This document shows positions 1-4,245 of a stretch of DNA of 6,624 nt, piece after piece. Both the position numbers and the translations under genes were made by a program. How positions within the stretch are numbered: the stretch's first letter is position 1; the number at the start of each line of letters is the position of its first letter. The notes under the pieces are model-generated. The model did not search any database, was not told the origin of the DNA, and saw only the letters and a list, made by a program, of their open reading frames with translations. The DNA lies in NCBI GenBank assembly GCA_030617585.1, contig JAUWVD010000064.1:1-6624 (forward strand), in the 5' to 3' direction. The DNA comes from Candidatus Methanophagales archaeon (GTDB taxonomy: Archaea > Halobacteriota > Syntropharchaeia > Alkanophagales > Methanospirareceae).

Positions 1-607
1 CCTTTATCTCTTCGTCCGTAGGCTTGTATTGCAAGCCACTTATTCGCTCGTATACTGAAACTTCTAATACGTACCGACCTATTTCATTTTCGCGTGGCTG
101 ATAAGCAGCAAAGCCCATTCTACGTCTTATATAATCAGCAGCCAGTACAGATAGCGCCTGTGCAGTTCCACCTGCACTTCTTATCGGACCTGAATAAAAT
201 ACTTTTATATACTCGCTACCATCATCGTTTCTATCTGATTCGACACGAGATATACCTTCGATAGGTGCCGCAACTACACCTTCGGTGAGGATCGCAACTG
301 CGGTTCTTACCGCATGATCTACTATCTCTATCCGTCTATACTCGCCAAACTTATTCTCTACGAAGTCATAGCCGATTTTCAGTGCCAACTCCTCTCTGCT
401 ATTGCCCGCTTGCTCTAGTTCTCTTATCCTCGCACCCAAACCTTTTACCCCTATGAGTGCCTCGACTCGCTCTGCAAGGTCTTTTGTTATGTTGATTTCA
501 GAAGTTGGAGCGGGGTCAAGGCCCTTTTTCCTCGCCGCTAGTGCTATATTTAGCTCAGTATCTAATTTTTCCTTTAACGTGCTATGATAGATCGAAGTTG
601 TAGCCAT
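1..607 (-). CDS. polC: DNA polymerase D large subunit DP2, N-terminal part (cut by window edge)
   Basis: This is the first 202 codons of the large, catalytic subunit of the archaeal heterodimeric replicative DNA polymerase (family D), which works with the DP1 exonuclease subunit at the replication fork. The protein reads MATTSIYHSTLKEK and carries family hallmarks: KDLAERVEALIG (residues 42-53), RTAVAILTEGVVAAPIEGI (101-119), YSGPIRSAGGTAQALSVL (138-155) and LQYKPTDEEI (192-201). The whole protein is usually about 1100-1300 residues, so most of it, including the catalytic core and any intein, lies outside the window. The ATG at 607 is the natural start because the alignment with the family begins just after it. 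No Shine-Dalgarno is seen. The 18-base gap to the upstream coiled-coil gene is AT-rich, and its TATA-like stretch is too close to the ATG for a standard promoter, so co-transcription is likely. The family call is firm from motifs recalled, not from a search. Confidence 0.95.
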   Translation of the reverse strand, partial: MATTSIYHSTLKEKLDTELNIALAARKKGLDPAPTSEINITKDLAERVEALIGVKGLGARIRELEQAGNSREELALKIGYDFVENKFGEYRRIEIVDHAVRTAVAILTEGVVAAPIEGISRVESDRNDDGSEYIKVFYSGPIRSAGGTAQALSVLAADYIRRRMGFAAYQPRENEIGRYVLEVSVYERISGLQYKPTDEEIK

Positions 608-625
608 TGTGATTATAAATAATAT

Positions 626-1027
626 TTAGATAAGTTTTTTCATTTCTGATTCCAGTCGTTCCACTTCTTTAATCGCATTATCACGTTTTTTCTTCAGTTC
701 AAGCCATTCAGGATATTTTTCATGTTCTATCAAAGCATTCAACTGCTTTTCCTGCTGCGTCAACGCGCGCTGTTCCTTTTTGAGCTCGTTCAACTGCTTT
801 TTAAGCGCGGCCTGCTTATTTCTTAGCCGCGCTATTGCTCGTTCTTCCAAGCGCTGGAATTTAGCATCATCCTCGGCGTCTTCTTCACGTTCCATATCGG
901 CCTTCAACTGCTTTTCCTCTATCACAAGCGCTTCCACATTCCTTTCAAGCTTGGCCATCTTCTCGTCAAGCTTTTCACGCTCGTTTTTGAGCGGCGCTTT
1001 TTGCTCTGCCTCCCAATTAGGACTCAT
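626..1027 (-). CDS. 133-residue coiled-coil protein, upstream partner of polC in an operon
   Basis: I do not recognise a named family. Almost the whole protein is charged helix rich in Glu, Lys, Leu, Gln and Ala, with heptad-like spacing. It looks like two long coiled-coil arms (about residues 8-50 and 55-133) joined by an acidic stretch, EREEDAEDDA (47-56). There is no signal peptide, membrane segment or cysteine, so it is probably a soluble cytoplasmic rod or dimerising protein. It ends with KKLI and a TAA 18 bases before the polC start on the same strand, which implies one transcript. A role linked to replication is only an inference from position. The opposite strand is open for about 100 codons, but that is a serine-rich shadow of this coiled coil. 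The start at 1027 lacks a Shine-Dalgarno; an internal ATG (residue 24) is a possible alternative. It could also be a small prefoldin-like or structural protein. Confidence 0.8.
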   Translation of the reverse strand: MSPNWEAEQKAPLKNEREKLDEKMAKLERNVEALVIEEKQLKADMEREEDAEDDAKFQRLEERAIARLRNKQAALKKQLNELKKEQRALTQQEKQLNALIEHEKYPEWLELKKKRDNAIKEVERLESEMKKLI

Positions 1028-1167
1028 AATAATCAGTTATGTTATACTTGCGGAAATAGTTAAAAGAAAGCGTTGCCAATGAAACAATTATTTCAGCGAA
1101 GCGTTGGAAAAGCGTTTACAAAACTTGTAAGTAAAATTAAACGCCATAGCATATAAAGGAGGAGTGT
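1028..1167. promoter_or_regulatory. Divergent intergenic promoter region with repeated AGCGTT
   Basis: These 140 bases separate the polC-side operon (minus) from the 422-residue gene (plus) and must hold both promoters. For the plus gene, TTTACAAAA near 1114-1122 is a TATA candidate that would place transcription start around 1143, just before the ribosome binding site. For the minus gene, CTTTTAACTATTT (plus 1054-1066) is a weak TATA candidate. AGCGTT occurs at 1069, 1100 and 1111, and GCGTTTA (1112-1118) is mirrored by TAAACGC (1138-1144) across 19 bases, an operator-like arrangement over the proposed plus promoter. Promoter assignments are inferences from spacing only. Confidence 0.45.
1155..1164 (+). 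promoter_or_regulatory. Strong Shine-Dalgarno sequence for the 422-residue gene
   Basis: AAAGGAGGAG closely matches the complement of the archaeal 16S rRNA 3' end and lies three bases before the ATG at 1168, with the AAGGAGG core about five bases away. It fixes the start and is the only strong ribosome binding site seen in the window. Confidence 0.85.
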
Positions 1168-2436
1168 ATGAGTAAAAGGAAAGGGAAGAAAGGGAAGAAG
1201 AAGATAAAAGGTAAGCGGGAAGAGCCAATTGAGAAAGCAGAAGAGAATGAGGTGCGAGAGGAGTATGTTACCACTACCGGAATGCGCGAAGGTATAGATG
1301 CATGGTGGGACGATTTTGAGAAGTTAGAAGTGGAGGGTAAATTGGATTTGCTTTATAACACATTTGCACGTGAAGAGGAGGAAGGGTTCTGGGAAGATTT
1401 GTTTGGTGCTGTGGATAACGTCTTTAATGATTTAGCCACGAAAAGCCGGGTAGAAGAAGGAATAAAGTTATTGGAGACCCTAAAAGAGCAAAGACCGGTA
1501 CAGTATATGGCTGATTACCAGTACTATGACTACTACCGGCTACATTATTATGCCCCGCAGGGTGAAAAGGAGCGAATGAACGAGATAATCAAGCATTTTG
1601 AAGGAGACCCTGAGAAAGGGGTAGACTATATCGCAGTAGCTTTAGACATTTTTAGATTATACGGCATGGCAGAGGAGACATCGGAATTAAGTCGAATGGC
1701 ATATAAAAAACTGAAAAATTCAGATGAAATCATGTCGTGGGGGATTGACGAACTAAATCAAAGAGCTATTTTTTGTGCTATTCGTGAGTATATTACCTCA
1801 CCGAACTATGGAGAGGAAGAGGCAGAAAGAGATTTTTTTAAAGATTTAAAAGGGCTGGACTTTTGGGGAGAAGAACCAGCGACTTTAGACGATGAACAGC
1901 TACAAAATACGGTGAATACTTTACGCGGTGAGCTAAGAAGAGATTGGAAAAGGGAAGACTTTTTGATCACCAACGCGAATTATGAGGATAACGTTTATTT
2001 ATTTGCTACAGAGTTTATCAGGTATTTGCATATCGAGAAGTCGTTAGAATGGGTAACGGGGGATTTGTTCTTTGAGCTCATTATGAAATACTTTGGCGAG
2101 ATAGAGGAGAGAAAAGGTGGATTCTTTTTCAGTTATTCAGAGGAATCTTTAAATGCGTATCTGGGAAGTTATTTCGGTTTCCTTTCTCTTAACGATGCAA
2201 AAGGGATGGCGGGTTTGAAAGCACATGAGTTTTTCTCTTCGTTTATGCATCAGAAAGGTATTATAAGGGATAAGGAGTCAAGAAAAATAGAAAGAGTGAT
2301 AGAAGAGTTAAACGTGCCTATTTGGAAAGGTGGAAACGGTAGTCTAATTGAGGGGCACAACATAACGCCAAAAATGATTGTGGAACACGAAGGAGGATGG
2401 GATAAAATAAAGAAGCGGGTAGGAGAAACAGAGTGA
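1168..2436 (+). CDS. Orphan 422-residue helical protein with lysine-rich N-terminal tail
   Basis: I do not recognise this protein. The first 17 residues (MSKRKGKKGKKKIKGKR) are almost all Lys, Arg and Gly, which suggests a disordered tail that may contact nucleic acid or ribosomes. An acidic linker follows (18-32), then a soluble, mainly helical body from about residue 36 to 380, rich in Glu, Tyr, Phe and Trp. An unusual tyrosine cluster, YMADYQYYDYYRLHYY (113-128), has eight tyrosines in sixteen residues. The spacing of amphipathic helices (for example 53-68, 92-107, 133-144, 152-166, 169-183) resembles helical-repeat proteins, but no repeat consensus is clear. There is no signal peptide, membrane segment or cysteine pair; the single cysteine is C203. 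The C-terminal 40 residues (380-422) are glycine-richer. The start is set by the strong Shine-Dalgarno. The gene is divergent from polC and followed by a non-coding stretch, so it appears monocistronic. Coding status is well supported by length, composition and the ribosome binding site; function is unknown. Confidence 0.85.
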   Translation: MSKRKGKKGKKKIKGKREEPIEKAEENEVREEYVTTTGMREGIDAWWDDFEKLEVEGKLDLLYNTFAREEEEGFWEDLFGAVDNVFNDLATKSRVEEGIKLLETLKEQRPVQYMADYQYYDYYRLHYYAPQGEKERMNEIIKHFEGDPEKGVDYIAVALDIFRLYGMAEETSELSRMAYKKLKNSDEIMSWGIDELNQRAIFCAIREYITSPNYGEEEAERDFFKDLKGLDFWGEEPATLDDEQLQNTVNTLRGELRRDWKREDFLITNANYEDNVYLFATEFIRYLHIEKSLEWVTGDLFFELIMKYFGEIEERKGGFFFSYSEESLNAYLGSYFGFLSLNDAKGMAGLKAHEFFSSFMHQKGIIRDKESRKIERVIEELNVPIWKGGNGSLIEGHNITPKMIVEHEGGWDKIKKRVGETE

Positions 2437-2550
2437 TTTATCAGTATCTCTCCAATCTCAAAAATTACATTTATCACGCTCTTGCCAAATACCCATCCTA
2501 CAGCTAACGGATGACCCAGAATTTATTCGGAGTGGGGAGTGGTCGGGGCT

Positions 2551-2587
2551 TTGAGCGAGCAGGCCGGAGGCCAGCGGAGCGAACGGG
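2551..2587. repeat. Palindromic motif, copy 1 (TTGAGCGAG-hairpin-GAGCGAACGG)
   Basis: TTGAGCGAG is followed by a small GC hairpin (GGCC, loop GGA, GGCC, extended by GC/GC across an A-A mismatch) and then GAGCGAACGG. A second example with the same flanks but a different hairpin sits at 3820-3849. Conserved flanks around a variable stem look like a REP-type or structured-RNA repeat unit. Function is unknown. Confidence 0.5.
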
Positions 2588-2616
2588 TGCGGGAGCTGTG
2601 AAAGTGCAGTAGAGCG

Positions 2617-2680
2617 TTGGGCGATGGTAGCGTAGGCAGGGGTGGAAAGGGATTATACTATATAATTATCATTTATGAAC
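2617..2680 (+). repeat. Left copy of inverted repeat flanking the HNH gene
   Basis: Reading toward the HNH gene, this copy has, in order, TTGGGCGATGG (2617-2627), GGCAGGGGTGG (2635-2645), GGATT (2650-2654) then TAC, and TCATTTATGAAC (2669-2680). The same blocks occur in the same order on the minus strand at 3770-3665, also reading toward the gene. The long shared blocks with matching order and similar spacing make chance similarity unlikely. The repeat probably extends outward to the palindromic motif at 2551, where similarity becomes loose. Confidence 0.7.
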
Positions 2681-2754
2681 GAAGCAAGTAAATATCCACA
2701 GCATTGAAAGAATTGATACAATACTAAAATTGCTTTAATATAGGATGTATAGTT
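2653..2754 (+). promoter_or_regulatory. AT-rich promoter and leader of the HNH gene
   Basis: CTATATAATT (2659-2668) is a good archaeal TATA candidate. By the usual 26-base rule it would start transcription near 2689, giving a leader of about 66 bases. A second weaker candidate, TACTAAAATT (2722-2731), would give an almost leaderless transcript. TTTAATATA (2734-2742) is too close to the ATG. Only a poor Shine-Dalgarno (AGGAT, 2742-2746) precedes the start, so expression may be low or use the nearer TATA. Which signal is used cannot be decided here. Confidence 0.4.
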
Positions 2755-3672
2755 ATGACTACAACGAATAAATATGGATTATCCCGGGATATTCCTGATC
2801 CTATTAAAAGACAAGTTCGCCAAGAATGCGGTTTTGGCTGCGTGATTTGTGGTCTTGCAATTGTCAGTTATGAACATCTTGATCCTGAATTCTCAAATGC
2901 TACTACTCATGACCCACAAAATATAGCATTATTATGTGAACATTGCCATTCCCGCATTACTCGAAAATATTGGTCCAAACAAAAAGCTATTGAAGCTAGA
3001 AAAAGTCCATACTGTATCATCAATAAAAAATGTCATGATGCCTTTGATATTAATACCCCTGATGCATTTATATGGTTAGCTAGTAATGTTTTTCGAAATC
3101 CTTCTAATTTGATAACTATTAATAATGAGCCAATTTTGTCTTTTATACTTCCAACTAGTCAAAGCGAACCATATAAATTGAACGCTAAATTCTATGATGA
3201 TAATAACGTATTGTCTTTAGAAATCAGTAACAATGAATGGTTTGGTCATACAGGAAATTGGGATATTGAATGCAGAGACCGAAGAGTTATTATTCGCCAG
3301 CGACCTGGAAATATATCTTTGTCAATCTTATGTATTCCACCCAAGGGAATTATAGTTGAGAGAATTAATATGGTTTATAACAAAGTCAAGGTAATTGGTG
3401 ATAAAAGAACCCTTAAACTTGTTGGATATAGTGAAATTGAAAAAAGAGAGGGACTTAACTTAAATTTGTCCGATTGTGAAGTGATAACCGAAAAGGGATT
3501 CAAAGCAAATCCTAATGGCTCAATTGAGTTTTCAGGTCGTATTAATCCATTAAAAGGGTCAAACCAGTTACCTCACAACATTTCCAAGAAATATGGTCCT
3601 AATAAACCGTGCATATGTGGTAGCGGAAGAAAATATAAGAAATGCTGTGGATTGAAAAAATATAGTTCATAA
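2755..3672 (+). CDS. HNH endonuclease-like protein with C-terminal SEC-C zinc motif
   Basis: This 305-residue protein has an N-terminal HNH (treble-clef, beta-beta-alpha-metal) nuclease domain, residues about 15-70. It shows CVIC (C29, C32), EH (H41, the likely general base), N56, and LLCEHCH (C61, C64, H65), so both the zinc knuckles and the catalytic residues are present. Residues about 120-260 form a beta-rich middle domain with motifs such as EWFGHTGNWDIECRD (161-175) and IIVERINMVY (199-208), which I cannot name; it may recognise the target. The C-terminus (281-299) is a SEC-C motif, PCICGSGRKYKKCCG, with CxC and CC ligands at 286, 288, 297 and 298. Predicted role: metal-dependent DNA cleavage, perhaps in defence or as part of a mobile element. 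The gene is visibly AT-richer than its neighbours, stands alone, and its end (last codon, part of the one before, and the stop) lies in the right inverted repeat. An in-frame stop at 2725 with no start codon in between supports the ATG at 2755. Nuclease class is confident; biological role is inferred. Confidence 0.9.
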   Translation: MTTTNKYGLSRDIPDPIKRQVRQECGFGCVICGLAIVSYEHLDPEFSNATTHDPQNIALLCEHCHSRITRKYWSKQKAIEARKSPYCIINKKCHDAFDINTPDAFIWLASNVFRNPSNLITINNEPILSFILPTSQSEPYKLNAKFYDDNNVLSLEISNNEWFGHTGNWDIECRDRRVIIRQRPGNISLSILCIPPKGIIVERINMVYNKVKVIGDKRTLKLVGYSEIEKREGLNLNLSDCEVITEKGFKANPNGSIEFSGRINPLKGSNQLPHNISKKYGPNKPCICGSGRKYKKCCGLKKYSS

Positions 3673-3770
3673 ATGAAACTGCTGTTCGTAGAATCCCCAC
3701 CCCTGCACACGTCGGCAATCTATCAGCAGAAGGACACCCCTGCCGGTTCTCAAAAACGTCCATCGCCCAA
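3665..3770 (-). repeat. Right copy of inverted repeat flanking the HNH gene
   Basis: On the minus strand, reading toward the HNH gene, this copy has TTGGGCGATGG (3770-3760), GGCAGGGGTG (3744-3735), a second GCAGGGGTGG (3706-3697), GGATT then TAC, and TCATTTATGAAC (3676-3665). The left copy at 2617-2680 has the same blocks but only one GCAGGGGTG. A deletion between the two GCAGGGGTG units here would give nearly the left arrangement. The inner end overlaps the end of the HNH reading frame (from within codon 304 through the stop). Confidence 0.7.
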
Positions 3771-3781
3771 AAGCGAGAACT
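3745..3781. repeat. Seven-base-pair stem-loop inside the right repeat
   Basis: GGTTCTC (3745-3751) pairs with GAGAACT (3775-3781), including one G-T wobble, across a 23-base loop that contains the conserved CCATCGCCCAA block. No equivalent stem was found in the left repeat. It may be part of a structured RNA, but the pairing alone is weak evidence. Confidence 0.35.
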
Positions 3782-3819
3782 CGAACCAAGCGACGAGAGC
3801 ACCTTGTGGATGTCCCGCC

Positions 3820-3849
3820 TTGAGCGAGGGTTACGACCCGAGCGAAAGG
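3820..3849. repeat. Palindromic motif, copy 2 (TTGAGCGAG-hairpin-GAGCGAAAGG)
   Basis: TTGAGCGAG is followed by GGGT, loop TACG, ACCC, then GAGCGAAAGG. The flanks match copy 1 at 2551-2587 while the hairpin sequence differs. Conserved flanks with a replaced but still paired centre suggest selection on structure or a repeat family with variable cores. Confidence 0.5.
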
Positions 3850-3911
3850 TTGTGCCAACAAAATTTATTTATGCACTCTATTATAATATCTGTAAGTAGC
3901 AGGCACAATCC
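3848..3911. repeat. Inverted repeat TTGTGCC/GGCACAA around a 45-base AT-rich core
   Basis: TTGTGCC (3850-3856) and GGCACAA (3902-3908) are perfect inverted arms; extended to twelve bases, ten positions still match. The 45-base core is AT-rich and contains TATA-like runs in both directions (AAATTTATTTATG and CTATTATAATATC). This could be a bidirectional promoter reading outward into the flanking repeats, or the end of a mobile element. Neither is shown directly. Confidence 0.5.
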
Positions 3912-3958
3912 TTGAGCGGTAAACAGTGAGGTAGATGTGTAGCGGAAGGACGAGGTGG

Positions 3959-3979
3959 CTTTTTGCCTTCGGCAAAAAG
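3959..3979. repeat. Perfect 9-bp palindrome with TTC loop
   Basis: CTTTTTGCC (3959-3967) and GGCAAAAAG (3971-3979) pair perfectly across a three-base TTC loop. No T-run follows the stem on either strand, so it is not a standard intrinsic terminator. It may be an RNA hairpin, a protein-binding site, or a stalled-transcription element in this gene-free region. Confidence 0.6.
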
Positions 3980-4105
3980 GGCTGGGGCTCTCTAAAATGT
4001 TTGTTTGAAGGAGTTTGATGCAAGAATAAATCTCCAATGTTTTTCAGTTTAGTTTATATGTAGATAACGGAGGACGGAGAAGGGGGGAATTTGTGAGCGT
4101 GAAAA

Positions 4106-4124
4106 GTGGTTCAAATATAACCAC
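4106..4124. repeat. Six-base-pair hairpin GTGGTT/AACCAC
   Basis: GTGGTT (4106-4111) and AACCAC (4119-4124) pair around a seven-base AT-rich loop, just before the coding-like stretch at 4129. It is short and could be chance. Confidence 0.3.
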
Positions 4125-4128
4125 CTAA

Positions 4129-4245
4129 AAACGAATTATCATAGAAATAAAAGCAGATGATCCGAGGACGTACGTACGCTCTCTGGTTGTAGCACTGCGG
4201 AGGTTTTCCACAGCCTTTATAAAAGATGCATCCCTTATTGTCTAT
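4129..4245 (+). pseudogene. Possible Pcc1-like (KEOPS subunit) C-terminal relic, in frame with UPF0182 gene
   Basis: The 39 codons after a TAA at 4126 are open and run straight into the UPF0182 frame, but contain no ATG, GTG or TTG. They read KRIIIEIKADDPRTYVRSL followed by VVALRRFSTAFIK. This resembles the C-terminal half of Pcc1, the small dimerising subunit of the KEOPS tRNA-modification complex, where a strand of the type IIIEIEAED is followed by a helix with LR and a terminal RW. Upstream in the same frame, VSVKSGSNITT (GTG at 4093) precedes the TAA and could be more of the same protein with a nonsense mutation. The Pcc1 N-terminal half is not recognisable. Alternatives are a chance open frame or a UPF0182 extension using a rare start. 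The family match is from memory and weak. Confidence 0.3.
4216..4224 (+). promoter_or_regulatory. TATA box for a leaderless UPF0182 transcript
   Basis: TTTATAAAA is close to the archaeal TATA consensus. Its centre lies about 26 bases before the ATG at 4246, exactly where a leaderless transcript would begin. No Shine-Dalgarno precedes the ATG, which agrees. The purine-rich BRE upstream is poor. Confidence 0.6.

Larger units (their letters stand above)
2437..2754. other. Intergenic stretch: quiet left part, GC-rich repeat, AT-rich leader
   Basis: No gene is supported in these 318 bases. Bases 2437-2520 show nothing recognisable beyond a weak GTGAT/ATCAC inverted pair after the stop of the 422-residue gene. 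Bases about 2530-2652 are strikingly purine- and GC-rich and contain a palindromic motif and the left copy of the inverted repeat. Bases 2653-2754 are AT-rich and hold the probable promoter and leader of the HNH gene. Confidence 0.7.
3673..4245. other. Gene-poor, repeat- and hairpin-rich region
   Basis: These 573 bases hold no convincing gene. From left to right they contain the rest of the right inverted repeat, a stem at 3745-3781, the second palindromic motif (3820-3849), an inverted repeat around an AT-rich core (3848-3911), a 21-base near-perfect palindrome (3959-3979), a hairpin at 4106-4124, and from 4129 a coding-like stretch in frame with the UPF0182 gene. An 80-codon open frame at 3673-3915 runs through the repeats and is judged unlikely to be a gene. 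Bases 3980-4105 show only short open frames and purine-rich sequence. Confidence 0.7.

Noticed and set aside
402..587. 61-codon plus-strand open frame inside polC
   Set aside because: It is antisense to clear DP2 coding sequence and has no independent support.
780..1082. 100-codon plus-strand open frame opposite the coiled-coil gene
   Set aside because: Its Ser, Phe and Leu-rich translation is the expected antisense shadow of a Glu/Lys-rich coiled coil.
2250..2477. 75-codon minus-strand open frame over the end of the 422-residue gene
   Set aside because: It is antisense to a better supported gene and lacks start signals.
2675..2707. Ten-residue open frame MNEASKYPQH before the HNH gene
   Set aside because: It is too short to support as a gene and has no ribosome binding site; its ATG lies in the inverted-repeat arm.
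3750..3800. tRNA-like GGTTCGAGTTC on the minus strand
   Set aside because: The T-loop resemblance is not supported by a pairing T-stem, acceptor stem or anticodon arm.
3673..3915. 80-codon plus-strand open frame starting right after the HNH stop
   Set aside because: It runs through the inverted repeat and palindromic motif, has no Shine-Dalgarno, and its composition (Ser, Pro, Gln, Cys rich) looks like translated repeat. It might recur as a spurious ORF wherever the repeat occurs.
2551..3979. CRISPR array
   Set aside because: The repeated motifs are few, unevenly spaced, in both orientations and not separated by uniform spacers; no cas genes are present.
3905..4000. Possible SRP RNA, RNase P RNA or C/D-box guide RNA
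   Set aside because: I looked for the conserved sequence boxes of these RNAs and found none in a convincing arrangement.
3599..4037. Several 64-68 codon minus-strand open frames around the repeats
   Set aside because: They overlap one another, the HNH gene end and the hairpins, show no domain or ribosome binding site, and have low-complexity Arg, Cys and Gly-rich translations.
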